Below are positions 17,810-26,519 of a stretch of 47,780 nucleotides of DNA, one piece after another. Below the pieces are notes generated by a model. It worked only from the letters and a program-made list of their open reading frames with translations, ran no database searches and was not told the origin of the DNA. Origin of the DNA: an uncultured Lachnospiraceae bacterium (GTDB lineage Bacteria > Bacillota > Clostridia > Lachnospirales > Lachnospiraceae); the NCBI GenBank assembly GCA_947626395.1, contig CANQRU010000027.1:1-47780 (forward strand), read 5' to 3'. The translations under genes were made by a program, and so were the position numbers. How positions within the stretch are numbered: position 1 is the first letter of the stretch; each line of letters opens with the position of its first letter.

Positions 17810-19141
17810 TTAGTCCTCCTTAATCCGAATCGAGCCCTCCCCTGCACGGGCGGCAAACTGAATCAGCCGGTCTCTCATGGCAACACGTACTTCTTCGTAC
17901 TCCTTATCCCCCAATAAGTTGTGTCTCTCCAGCGGATCGTTCTGAAGATCGAACAGATACCGCTCCTGATACACATCGCTGCCGCTGTCGCCCCGCGGAT
18001 CCTTATCCGGGGCGTAGACCACGTATTTATAACGGCTGCCGCGCAGCGCGCGGCCCACATAACTTTCGCTGATCTGAACATACGCCATGTTCTCCCAGTC
18101 GCCGCAGGAAACCTCCTGAAGAGGCCGTCCCTGGATCCCGTCGTCGATCCGGCACCCGGCCGCCGTCATCAGCGTCCGCGGCAGATCGATCAGGCTGACC
18201 ACTTTCTCCTCCCGGCGCCCCGGCTCAAAACCGGGGCCCTTGATCAGAAGCGGCACATGGATCGTATTCTCAAAGCTGTTGCGCTTGTAATCATCATAAC
18301 CCCCCACCGGCTCATTCGCAAGCGTTTTAAAATGACACCCGTGGTCGCTGGCGTAAACCACCAGCGTATTGTCGTAGAACCCCCGTTCCTTTAAGGCGTC
18401 CACGACCCGGCCGAAATTCGTATCCAGCGCGTTCACGCATCCCAGATAATCCGGGTAGAACTGCTCCCAGTCGCCCTCGCCCGGCCGCAGATCCGGCGGC
18501 GCGACAAAATCTTTATATTTCTCCTTGCTTCCCTCCGGTCCCTCATAATCGTTCCTGTCATTCTGGTGATGAGGTTCGATATGGGAGATAAAGAGGAAAA
18601 ATGGTTTCTCTCCGTCATAATGCTGAATGAAGTCCAGCGCATGGTCCGTGATGCAATCCGTGCGGTAGCCGTCAAATTCCTGCTTGTTTCCATTCTCGTC
18701 ATACACATAACCGCCGTAGCCGTGGGAAGTGAATTCCAGCACGTCGGCGGCTCTCCAGAAGCCGTCGTAGCCTCCCCTGCGCTCCACCGGCACAGGCAGA
18801 GTGGCGTAATTCTCGCCGCCCCTGTCGGAAGCCAGATGCCATTTACCGACATAACCTACTTCATAACCTGCTTCCTTCATCGCTTTCGCCAGGGTACGCT
18901 GATCCTGCGGCAGCGAGATCGCGTTGCGGAAACATCCGGTCTGCGTCGGATAAAGCCCCGTCTGCAGCATGGCCCTCGCCGGGCCGCACACAGGCTGAGG
19001 CGTAATACAGTTCACAAAATTCGTGGCGTCCTCCCGGGCAAACGCGTCAAGCCTGGGAGTCACATCCGGTATCTGACCGTTGCAGCCCAGCGTATCGAAG
19101 CGCTGCTGGTCGGAAAAGAAAAATACGATATTCGGCGCCAT
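17810..19141 (-). CDS. Type I sulfatase (Cys-type), cytosolic
   Basis: Second sulfatase of the window, 443 residues. It has FFFSDQQRFDTLGCNG at the N-terminus (metal site), CGPAR with the formylglycine cysteine C52, GKWHLASDRGG and YASDHGCHFK. No secretion signal is seen. It is translationally coupled to the DUF4838 gene downstream and lies behind the binding-protein gene of an ABC importer, so it probably desulfates an oligosaccharide after uptake. The start has GGGGAGAG six bases upstream. It shares the CGPAR core with the sulfatase at 8291-9847 but is shorter and otherwise divergent. I see no separate promoter in the gap to the binding-protein gene, so it is likely read through the partial terminator at 19190-19223. 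Confidence 0.93.
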   Translation of the reverse strand: MAPNIVFFFSDQQRFDTLGCNGQIPDVTPRLDAFAREDATNFVNCITPQPVCGPARAMLQTGLYPTQTGCFRNAISLPQDQRTLAKAMKEAGYEVGYVGKWHLASDRGGENYATLPVPVERRGGYDGFWRAADVLEFTSHGYGGYVYDENGNKQEFDGYRTDCITDHALDFIQHYDGEKPFFLFISHIEPHHQNDRNDYEGPEGSKEKYKDFVAPPDLRPGEGDWEQFYPDYLGCVNALDTNFGRVVDALKERGFYDNTLVVYASDHGCHFKTLANEPVGGYDDYKRNSFENTIHVPLLIKGPGFEPGRREEKVVSLIDLPRTLMTAAGCRIDDGIQGRPLQEVSCGDWENMAYVQISESYVGRALRGSRYKYVVYAPDKDPRGDSGSDVYQERYLFDLQNDPLERHNLLGDKEYEEVRVAMRDRLIQFAARAGEGSIRIKED

Positions 19142-19189
19142 CTCAAACTCTCCCCTCTCTCAATCACCGCCGGCTGTTCCCGTAAACGG

Positions 19190-19223
19190 TTTTTGAAAAA
19201 GGGAGGGCTTAAAAAGCCCTCCC
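19190..19223 (-). terminator. Rho-independent terminator after the binding-protein gene
   Basis: GGGAGGGCTT / AAGCCCTCCC (19201-19210 and 19214-19223) with a three-base loop, followed on the minus strand by TTTTT. It would reduce transcription into the sulfatase/DUF4838 pair and give the binding protein a higher level. Confidence 0.88.
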
Positions 19224-19286
19224 ATAATTCTGCAAGAGCACAAGGCACTTGTCAACAGGTACATTAATTAAATGGTCTCGGCCGGA

Positions 19287-21050
19287 TTACTTGCCGATGG
19301 TTCTGTTATAGGCGCCCTGCATCGTATCGATCATCTTCTGCACATCGTACTTGTTCAGCTGATCGATATAAGCATCCCACTCGGCGTCGATGTCGTGGCC
19401 CTCGTTCAGCAGCCACTCGTTCTGCTTCTGCTCGACATAAGTCTGGCAGGATTTGCCTTCGTTGTTCAGGAACTGATCTTCCTCCGTCGTGAAGTTCATG
19501 CTGGGCAGCGTGACACTCTGCGGCTGGTTCGCGTAGATGTCCATGGTGACTTCCAGCTTCTTGTCGGTCACGGTCTCGAGGATCATCTTATTGCGGTTCT
19601 CAAAGCTTAAGTTCTTCGGAGCGCCGTCGAACGCGTTGGTGTTCTTTACATAGGTGCTGAAGCTGGTCCCGTCAGGCTCGTTCTCCTCGTTGTAGTGGAC
19701 GGAGCCGTCCGCGTCGATGGCCGTCACACGGTCAAGGCCCTGGTATACCAGGATCGACATCACATCGTCATACAGCAGGTCAACCCACTGAGCCAGCAGC
19801 TCCGGATTCTCGCACTTGTTGGTGATGGAAAGACCGGTGGAGCTGACGCTGATGTGATTGCGGCGGCGGTGAACCTTCGCAGGACCGGAATCCGCAGTCG
19901 CCTTCAGAGGCGTGATGGCTACATACTGGTCGGCGCACTCAGCCGCGAAGCTGGTCGGGCCCCAGGTATAAGCGGAACCGACGATCGGAGTCGGGTTAGC
20001 CAGCTTGCCGTTGTACTGATCCATGGTCTGTACGAAACCGTCGCGATCCCACAGTCCGTCGGTAACGAACTTGCGCAGTTCGCGGATCGCGGTCTTGTAC
20101 TCCTCGGTCAGAGGCAGGTAGACGACCTCGTCGTTGTCATTTACGATAAAGTGGTTCAGCGTGCCGCCGGCCGCGTTGAACGCCTCAGCCTCGCCGTAAG
20201 CGCCGAAGAAGCCGCCGTAGCCGTTGATGTGCTGATACTGGAAGAAGGTATAGGGGATCTCATCGTTAGGATCTCCGTTGCCGTTGGCATCCTGCTCCTT
20301 GAACGCCTTCAGGACATTGTAGTACTCGTCCATCGTCGTCGGGATCTCCAGGCCAAGGTTGTCCAGCCAGGTCTTGTTGATGTAGAGGTTGTCCGGCCAG
20401 TCGCGGCTCGGAGAATCATTGATGGTGCCCCAGGAATAGGTGTGACCGTCAAACGCCTGCGAAAGACCTACCAGGGTCGGGTTCTCTTCCAGAACCTTCT
20501 GATAGTTCGGGCAGTACTGGGCGATCAGATCCTCTACCGGGATGAACACGCCCAGAGGGCCGTACTGGTTCAGATCCGACATGCTTAAGCAGTTATAGCC
20601 CATGAAACCGTCCGGATAATCGCCGGTGGCCAGGATCAGGTTCTTCTGCTCGTTATAGCCGCTGACCGGGAAGCACTCGAAATCGATGTGTACATTGGTT
20701 GCATTCTCCAGCTCCTGGAAGAATTCCATGTTATTATAATCGATCTGAGCTGTCTCCTGCTGAACCGCGAGGGTGAAACTCACCTTCTCATCCGTCAGCT
20801 TCGGTACGTTGTTGGCGATCCAGTCATAAGCCGGCCCCTTCCCGGTCTCTACCGGAGCCGCCGCTTCGGTCTCTGCCGGGGCTGCCGTCTCAGAATTCCC
20901 TGCCGCGGTCGTCGCTGCCGCCGTCGTGCTCGCCGCGGTCGTCGCTGCCGCCGTCGTGGTGGTCTCTCCGCCACCGCCGCCGCAGGCGCTGAGTACCATA
21001 GAGCATACAAGCGCCATAGATACTGCTGATGCTAAAGCTTTTTTCTTCAT
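19287..21050 (-). CDS. Extracellular solute-binding lipoprotein (LplA-like)
   Basis: A 587-residue family-1-like binding lipoprotein of a carbohydrate ABC importer. The start ATG at 21048-21050 follows AAGGAGAGGA. The signal peptide MKKKALASAVSMALVCSMVL ends in the lipobox LSAC with lipidated C23. Residues ~28-70 form a Thr/Ala then Glu/Pro-rich linker typical of Lachnospiraceae lipoproteins. The mature domain contains DANGNGDPNDEIPYTFF, a Ca-binding-like loop common in LplA proteins of this class. The gene order permease-permease-binding protein matches the LplB/LplC/LplA (YteP/YtcP/YtcQ) set, used for polysaccharide fragments such as rhamnogalacturonan pieces. The sulfatase next door suggests a sulfated ligand. 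Confidence 0.93.
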   Translation of the reverse strand: MKKKALASAVSMALVCSMVLSACGGGGGETTTTAAATTAASTTAAATTAAGNSETAAPAETEAAAPVETGKGPAYDWIANNVPKLTDEKVSFTLAVQQETAQIDYNNMEFFQELENATNVHIDFECFPVSGYNEQKNLILATGDYPDGFMGYNCLSMSDLNQYGPLGVFIPVEDLIAQYCPNYQKVLEENPTLVGLSQAFDGHTYSWGTINDSPSRDWPDNLYINKTWLDNLGLEIPTTMDEYYNVLKAFKEQDANGNGDPNDEIPYTFFQYQHINGYGGFFGAYGEAEAFNAAGGTLNHFIVNDNDEVVYLPLTEEYKTAIRELRKFVTDGLWDRDGFVQTMDQYNGKLANPTPIVGSAYTWGPTSFAAECADQYVAITPLKATADSGPAKVHRRRNHISVSSTGLSITNKCENPELLAQWVDLLYDDVMSILVYQGLDRVTAIDADGSVHYNEENEPDGTSFSTYVKNTNAFDGAPKNLSFENRNKMILETVTDKKLEVTMDIYANQPQSVTLPSMNFTTEEDQFLNNEGKSCQTYVEQKQNEWLLNEGHDIDAEWDAYIDQLNKYDVQKMIDTMQGAYNRTIGK

Positions 21051-21093
21051 AGTCCTCTCCTTTTCTTTAAAAACTTTTGGTTCCTCTATCTCA

Positions 21094-22020
21094 TTATCCT
21101 TTAACGGATCCAATGAGAACGCCTTTAACAAAGTGCTTCTGAACGAACGGATACAGGATCATCAGCGGGGCCGCCGATACGATGATGGACACGTACTTGA
21201 TCAGGCCCGCGCGCTCCTGCTGCAGGGCCGCCTGATATACGTCGCCCAGCATCTCCTGGGACACCTGATTCTCGATCAGGATATTCCGCAGAACCAGCTG
21301 CAGCGGGTACTTCGCCTGGTAACGGCCCAGGTAGATCATCGCGTTAAAGTAGGTATTCCACTGCGCTACGCCGTAGAACAGGATCATCATCGCGATGACC
21401 GCCTTGGAAAGAGGCATCGCGACCTCCTTAAAGAACTGCCACTCGGTACAGCCGTCCAGCTGCGCCGATTCACGAAGCTCATCCGGGATCGAGCTCTCGA
21501 AGAAGGTTCTCGCTACGATCAGGTTGTAGGGAACGATCATGCCCGGGAAGATCAGGGACCACATGGTACCCGTCATCTTCAGCTTCTGGACCACCAGGTA
21601 GGTGGGGATCATGCCGCCGCCGAAATACATCGTGAACACGATCAGCATCATGAATACCGGTCGCAGAGGCAGATCCCTGCGGGACAGGGAATACGCCGCC
21701 AGCACCGTGGTGATCGTACTGAAGAACACGCCGGTCACCGTATAGATGATGGAGTTCTTATAACCGGTCATGATCGCGTCGTCCTGGAACACGGCCTTAT
21801 AGCCTTCCAGGGTGATCCCCTTCGGGATCGCCAGGACCTGTCCGGAATTGACCATCGCCGGATCGCTGAAGGAAGCGATCAGCACGAAATAGATCGGGTA
21901 TGCCACGATGAACAAAATCAGTCCCAGGAAGCAGTAGTTGCAGAAATGGAACAGATTGCTTCCTTCCCGTTTATGCATCGCCTTTGTCTTGGCTCTTGCG
22001 CTTGCTGCATTTGCACTCAT
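21094..22020 (-). CDS. Carbohydrate ABC permease, LplC/YtcP type
   Basis: Permease subunit (308 residues, about six transmembrane helices) of a CUT1-like oligosaccharide importer. The coupling motif lies at ELRESAQLDGCTEWQFFKEV, followed by MPLSKAV. The N-terminus is short and basic (KTKAMHKREGSNLF). The start has AAGGGGGTG upstream and lies 12 bases after the stop of the partner permease gene. No ATPase gene is in this operon, as usual for this class. The UgpC/MsmK-like ATPase at 27857-28969 is a plausible shared energiser. Confidence 0.93.
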   Translation of the reverse strand: MSANAASARAKTKAMHKREGSNLFHFCNYCFLGLILFIVAYPIYFVLIASFSDPAMVNSGQVLAIPKGITLEGYKAVFQDDAIMTGYKNSIIYTVTGVFFSTITTVLAAYSLSRRDLPLRPVFMMLIVFTMYFGGGMIPTYLVVQKLKMTGTMWSLIFPGMIVPYNLIVARTFFESSIPDELRESAQLDGCTEWQFFKEVAMPLSKAVIAMMILFYGVAQWNTYFNAMIYLGRYQAKYPLQLVLRNILIENQVSQEMLGDVYQAALQQERAGLIKYVSIIVSAAPLMILYPFVQKHFVKGVLIGSVKG

Positions 22021-22032
22021 CCCGACACCCCC

Positions 22033-23001
22033 TTATACCAGAGACATATCAGCGTACTTCTTCGCGATCTTATTGACGATCAGCAGCAAAGTAAGGCTGA
22101 CGACTGACTCAAACAAACCAATGGCTGCGGAATAACTGAAGTTCGGTACAGAGCTGGCGCCGAATGCCTGCTGGTACACGTAAGTGGAGATAACCTCCGA
22201 CGCCGTCCGGTTCAGCGGATTCTGCATCAGGAAGATCTTCTCATAGCCGACGGTCAGCACACGTCCGGTGTTCATGATCAGAAGGATCACGATGGTCGGC
22301 ATGATGCTGGGGATATCGATGTAGAAGATCCTCTGAAGCACCGACGCGCCGTCCACGATAGCCGATTCATGGAGCTCCGGGCTGACGCCGCTTAGAGCCG
22401 CCGTGTAAACGATGGAATTATATCCCATGTTCTGCCAGATCTCCGAGATCACATAGATCCACGGGAACATGGTCGTGCTTCCCATGAACATGATCGAGAT
22501 CGTCTTATCTCCGGTTATGAGACGAAGGATCTGGTTCAGGATGCCGGTGCTGGGAGCCAGAAACAGGCTCAGCATACCTACGATAATAACCGCGGAAATG
22601 AAATGCGGCGCGTAGATCACGGTCTGCACCACCTTCGCGAACCGCTTGCTTCTGGTCTGGTTCAGCAGAAGCGCGATGATGATCGGCAGCGGGAACCCGA
22701 AGACCAGTCCCATAATGCTGATGGTCAGCGTATTGCGGATGACCATCCAGCAGTCGGCAGAATTAAAGAAGCGGATAAAATGCTTTAATCCTACCCACGG
22801 CGATCCCCAGATGCCGCCCACAAGGTTGTAATCCTTGAACGCGATCTGGATGCCGGCCATCGGAACATACCGGAATATGCCGAAATACAGGATCGCGGGG
22901 ATAAGGAACAGATAAAGCTGCCAGTAGGACTTGGCTCTCGCCATAGCCCTCTTCCGGCCCCTCTTGGCCAGTTCCTTATCATACGTCATTTCGTGTTTCA
23001 T
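22033..23001 (-). CDS. Carbohydrate ABC permease, LplB/YteP type
   Basis: First gene of the carbohydrate operon: a 322-residue permease with the family opening (YWQLYLFLIPAILYFGIFRY, VPMAGIQIAFKDYNL) and the EAA-type coupling motif ELHESAIVDGASVLQRIFYI. It ends in KKYADMSLV, typical for LplB proteins. It pairs with the LplC-like permease as a heterodimer. An AGGGGG Shine-Dalgarno precedes the ATG, and the operon promoter lies about 70 bases upstream. Confidence 0.94.
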   Translation of the reverse strand: MKHEMTYDKELAKRGRKRAMARAKSYWQLYLFLIPAILYFGIFRYVPMAGIQIAFKDYNLVGGIWGSPWVGLKHFIRFFNSADCWMVIRNTLTISIMGLVFGFPLPIIIALLLNQTRSKRFAKVVQTVIYAPHFISAVIIVGMLSLFLAPSTGILNQILRLITGDKTISIMFMGSTTMFPWIYVISEIWQNMGYNSIVYTAALSGVSPELHESAIVDGASVLQRIFYIDIPSIMPTIVILLIMNTGRVLTVGYEKIFLMQNPLNRTASEVISTYVYQQAFGASSVPNFSYSAAIGLFESVVSLTLLLIVNKIAKKYADMSLV

Positions 23002-23069
23002 CTCTTACCCCCTCACTCTTTTCTCGTCCATCGTATGGCAGACGGCGAATTAATTACTTTTTGAAACTT

Positions 23070-23078
23070 ATTATATCA
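23070..23078 (-). promoter_or_regulatory. Extended -10 promoter of the carbohydrate operon
   Basis: Minus-strand TGATATAAT, an extended -10 element, in an AT-rich gap. No consensus -35 is at the right distance, suggesting activator dependence or catabolite control. The remainder of 23079-23240 is AT-rich with no gene. Confidence 0.55.
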
Positions 23079-23239
23079 TAGCACATTTTGTGGAATTTTA
23101 CAATAAGTGTTTCCAATTCATTTGTGTTTTGTTAATTGTGTATAAATACCCATTATTTTATTGTGCAAAATGTTCTTTTATTATTTTAATATCTAAATTA
23201 ATTCACCGCTGAGAAACTTATTTTCTCCAAGCAAAGTCA

Positions 23240-23298
23240 GACAGTAAAAAAATCCGGAAAGAAGAATCTACAGAAAACAGATTCGTCTATCCGGATTT
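23240..23298 (-). terminator. Terminator of the ftsE-ftsX-protease gene cluster
   Basis: Outer stem AAATCCGGA / TCCGGATTT (23250-23258, 23290-23298) with an inner AGAATCT/AGATTC pairing, followed on the minus strand by TTTTTTT (23244-23250). It lies about 130 bases after the protease stop. I see nothing else in 23299-23425. Confidence 0.8.
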
Positions 23299-23425
23299 CT
23301 TTACGCTATTATATCATAATTCAGACAGTATTTCCGCATATTTGCCCAACAGTTCTGTCGATCCGCAGGGGTATTTTTTTAATATGCGGAAAATCTTTCC
23401 TTCCGCCGTTTTGGCGCTGTTCGTT

Positions 23426-24784
23426 TTATTTCCTTTTCAGCGCCCTGATCGCCGCAGCCAGCTGGTTATCCTCGTCGAGTTCCACCACCGCTTCGTTCTT
23501 CAGATCCTCATCCAGATCCACTTCCACGTCCGGCGTCACGCCTACCTCATGGATGCAGACGCCATTCGGAATATAATAGCGGGACGTAGTCAGCTTGATC
23601 GCCGTACCGTCGCCCAGCGGGATCACATTCTGGACGATCCCCTTGCCGAAGGTCTGCGTCCCCACGATCACCGCCGAACCGTACGCCTGCAGCGCGCCGG
23701 AAAACAGCTCAGACGCGCTGGCGGAATTGCCGTTGACCAGCACCGCGATGGGAATATCGATTTCATGATCATCCACCTTCGGATAACCGGGAGTCCTATA
23801 GCCGTAATCGCTGTCCACCCGAATCTGGCCGTCCTTACAGTAGAAATGGTCGCCCTTTCCGTCCTTGTCTTCCGTATAGATCAGAAGGCCGTCCATCTTA
23901 TCTTCCGGAAGCACATAGGCCATCATCTCCACCGCGGTATCCAGCACGCCGCCGGGATTATCCCGCAGGTCGATGACCAGCTTCTCCATGCCCTGTTTCT
24001 CCAGATCGTCGATCGCGGCCGCAAACTGGCCGGATGTAACCGTGTCGAACTGCATGACATAAACATAACCGACTTTATCCTCAAGCATCTGGTGTTCTAC
24101 CGACGGAACCTCCACCTGCCGGCGCTCCACAGTCAGCTCTACCTCCTCGGCCGAATCGCCGCGAAGGACCGTGATCGTCACGAAGGTTCCCTCTTCCCCC
24201 CGGATATCATCCTTTACCAGAAGATCCAGATCCTTGCCTGTCGCCGAGACATCTCCCACTTTATAAAGGATATCGCCCGGCAGCATACCGGCCTCATAGG
24301 CCGGCGCGTCCTTGAACACGCGGACAACCGTGACGACTCCTGTCTTCACGTTCTGCTGCACCATGGCGCCGATGCCGCAGTACTCCCCCGACGTATCCTC
24401 CATCAGGGATTCAAAATCTTCTTTATTATAATATCCGGCATACGGATCATCCAGACCGTACATAAGGCCGACGTAAATGCCGTCCTCTATCTTCTGCGGA
24501 TCCTCATCATAGAGAAAATAGGAATCCACGATATCCTGGATGTATTCCATCTTATCTCCGATCGCATCCAGATCCAGCTGAACATCGTCCGTATTTTCTC
24601 CATCCGTCCGGGAAGCGTCTGTCTGCGTCTCCGACTGCACAAGAGCCTGATTATCGATAACCGTCCGGCCGATCAGGAATATCCCCGCGGACACCCCCAC
24701 CACGATCAGCCCGACGAAGGCCATGACCAGGGCGCCTACAAGGACTCCTTTCCAGAATTTGCTTCTCGCTTCTCCGTTGTCCAT
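23426..24784 (-). CDS. S41 carboxy-terminal processing protease (CtpA/CtpB-like)
   Basis: A membrane-anchored serine protease of 452 residues with an extracellular PDZ-gated catalytic domain. There is one N-terminal transmembrane helix (~residues 13-38) and an S41 N-terminal helical region (YIQDIVDSYFLY). The PDZ domain is at ~135-215 (GIGAMVQQN, then DAPAYEAGMLPGDIL). The catalytic core has S356 in NGNSASASEL, K381 in FGKGIVQ and Q385, which reproduces the Ser-Lys-Gln spacing of Bacillus CtpB. I choose the ATG at 24782-24784 because the AGGAG directly abuts the earlier ATG at 24794. It follows ftsE and ftsX on the same strand. In related genomes a murein hydrolase often sits between ftsX and this protease, and it is absent here. 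Confidence 0.94.
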   Translation of the reverse strand: MDNGEARSKFWKGVLVGALVMAFVGLIVVGVSAGIFLIGRTVIDNQALVQSETQTDASRTDGENTDDVQLDLDAIGDKMEYIQDIVDSYFLYDEDPQKIEDGIYVGLMYGLDDPYAGYYNKEDFESLMEDTSGEYCGIGAMVQQNVKTGVVTVVRVFKDAPAYEAGMLPGDILYKVGDVSATGKDLDLLVKDDIRGEEGTFVTITVLRGDSAEEVELTVERRQVEVPSVEHQMLEDKVGYVYVMQFDTVTSGQFAAAIDDLEKQGMEKLVIDLRDNPGGVLDTAVEMMAYVLPEDKMDGLLIYTEDKDGKGDHFYCKDGQIRVDSDYGYRTPGYPKVDDHEIDIPIAVLVNGNSASASELFSGALQAYGSAVIVGTQTFGKGIVQNVIPLGDGTAIKLTTSRYYIPNGVCIHEVGVTPDVEVDLDEDLKNEAVVELDEDNQLAAAIRALKRK

Positions 24785-24879
24785 ATTCCGACACATCTCC
24801 TCTCACGACAGACAGCCGACTGTCCGCCGGCCGCCGCAAGGTATAAAAGTATAGTATATCTTATCCGGATTCCGTCACA

Positions 24880-25788
24880 TTATACGCGCAGATGCTTCCG
24901 TATCGTAAAGAAGCTGGCGAAGAATCCGATCCCCAGTCCCAGAAGCGTAGCCGCCAGCGCCATATACGGGAAAATAACTTCAAGCGGCAGGAACTGGAAT
25001 ATCCCCGACAGGATCTGGAACCGCTCCTGCACATATCCGACCGCCTGGCGGTACAGATAAAACATGACGCACAGAGGAATGACCGCCCCTAAAAGCCCGA
25101 TGATCACGCCCTCTACCACAAAAGGCGCCCGGACCATCCCGTTGGTTGCGCCGATATAGCGCATGATCTGATTCTCATTCTTCCGGAACGCAGCCGCCAC
25201 ATTGATCGTATTGCTGATCAGGAACACGGACACAGCCAGCAGCACACCGATGATGACCACCGACAGAAGGCCGACGACCGTATTGAAGCTCGTCAGACCC
25301 GCAGCCGCGCTGTTGGAATAATTCACCCGGCGCACGCCGTTCAGATTCTCCAGATACGCCACAAACTGGTCCTGTCTGGAGATATCGTTAAGAAAGATCT
25401 GATAGGAGGAGGAACCCGCCATCGGATTGTCTTCCTCGAAGCCCTCCGCCAGTTCCTCAAGACCTTCGAAGTATTCGTCCTTCATGATATCCCAGGCTTC
25501 GTCTTCCGAGATGAACTCCATATGGTCCACCTCCGGACGCTTCCCGATCTCCGAACCGATCTCCTGAATCTGGCTCACAGTCAGGTTCTCGTCAAAGAAC
25601 ACCGTGATCCCCACGGTCGTCTCCGCCAGCCGCACGATATGCTGAACATTCACAATAATACTGAAGAACATACAAAACAGGAATATACAGGCAGCGATCG
25701 TGGCTATCGAAGCCAGCGAGAACCAGATATTCCTGCAGATATTCCTTACGCCCTGCTTGAAGCAGTACCAAAACGTACTAATCCTCAT
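24880..25788 (-). CDS. ftsX: Cell-division ABC transporter permease FtsX
   Basis: A 302-residue membrane subunit of the FtsEX complex, which transmits ATP-driven changes to cell-wall hydrolases at division or elongation. Four helices are visible: one near the N-terminus (WFSLASIATIAACIFLFCMF), then three near 180-295. The extracellular loop between TM1 and TM2 (~residues 55-170) carries VGITVFFDENLTVSQIQEI, the family hallmark. The start overlaps the end of ftsE by 11 bases. The cognate hydrolase (PcsB/CwlO type) is not in view. Confidence 0.96.
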   Translation of the reverse strand: MRISTFWYCFKQGVRNICRNIWFSLASIATIAACIFLFCMFFSIIVNVQHIVRLAETTVGITVFFDENLTVSQIQEIGSEIGKRPEVDHMEFISEDEAWDIMKDEYFEGLEELAEGFEEDNPMAGSSSYQIFLNDISRQDQFVAYLENLNGVRRVNYSNSAAAGLTSFNTVVGLLSVVIIGVLLAVSVFLISNTINVAAAFRKNENQIMRYIGATNGMVRAPFVVEGVIIGLLGAVIPLCVMFYLYRQAVGYVQERFQILSGIFQFLPLEVIFPYMALAATLLGLGIGFFASFFTIRKHLRV

Positions 25789-26503
25789 AAATCTCTCCGC
25801 CTTCTGTCACCCATTCATCTGCCATATCGCCATAAAATCCGGGCATGCCGTCGCTGACCACGCAGCCGCGTTCCATATAGATCACCCGCTTCTGCATCTT
25901 CTCTACGATCTCATGGCTGTGGGTGACCACGATGACTGTGGTCCCCATCTCATTGATCTCTTCCAGAAGCTTCATGATCTCCATAGCGTTATGGCTGTCC
26001 AGGTTCCCCGTAGGCTCATCGGCCAGAAGAACCTCCGGACGGTTGATCAGCGCCCTGGCGATCGCCACGCGCTGCTGCTCGCCGCCGGACAGCTGGTGCG
26101 GATACATCTTATATTTGGAAGAGAGACCCACCATCTGGAGCATGGCGGGAACCGACTCTCTGATACGCCTGGTCGAAGCGCCTACGACGCGCTGGGCAAA
26201 CGCCACATTCTCGTAGACATTACGGTCTTTCAGGAGGCGGAAATCCTGAAACACGACTCCCAGCCTCCTGCGGTATTTGGGTACATAGCTTCTGGGCATC
26301 TTGCCCAGGTTCATATCGTTGACTACGATGCGTCCCGAAGTCAGTTCCTCTTCCTTCATCAGAAGCTTGAAGATCGTGGTCTTGCCGGAGCCGTTGCGGC
26401 CCATGATGAAGACAAACTCACCGTCGTCAATGGTAATACTTACATTGCGGAGGGCTTTATTGCCCTCCACATATTCCTTGGTTACATTAGAAATCTCTAT
26501 CAT
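25778..26503 (-). CDS. ftsE: Cell-division ATP-binding protein FtsE
   Basis: A 241-residue ATPase partner of FtsX. Walker A is GRNGSGKT at 35-42, with VFQDFRLLKDRNVYENVAFA at the Q-loop, LSGGEQQRVAIARALINRP and the Walker B LLADEPTGNLD. All are characteristic of FtsE. About 15 residues at the C-terminus are acidic (DEWVTEGGEIYED). It lies 16 bases after the PucR-like regulator gene, so that regulator and the ftsEX genes may share a transcript. Confidence 0.97.
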   Translation of the reverse strand: MIEISNVTKEYVEGNKALRNVSITIDDGEFVFIMGRNGSGKTTIFKLLMKEEELTSGRIVVNDMNLGKMPRSYVPKYRRRLGVVFQDFRLLKDRNVYENVAFAQRVVGASTRRIRESVPAMLQMVGLSSKYKMYPHQLSGGEQQRVAIARALINRPEVLLADEPTGNLDSHNAMEIMKLLEEINEMGTTVIVVTHSHEIVEKMQKRVIYMERGCVVSDGMPGFYGDMADEWVTEGGEIYED

Positions 26504-26519
26504 CTGTCAGTCAGGCCCC

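Noticed and set aside
16589-17917. 442-codon plus-strand frame opposite the DUF4838 gene
   Set aside because: Shadow of the DUF4838/sulfatase genes with no family motif.
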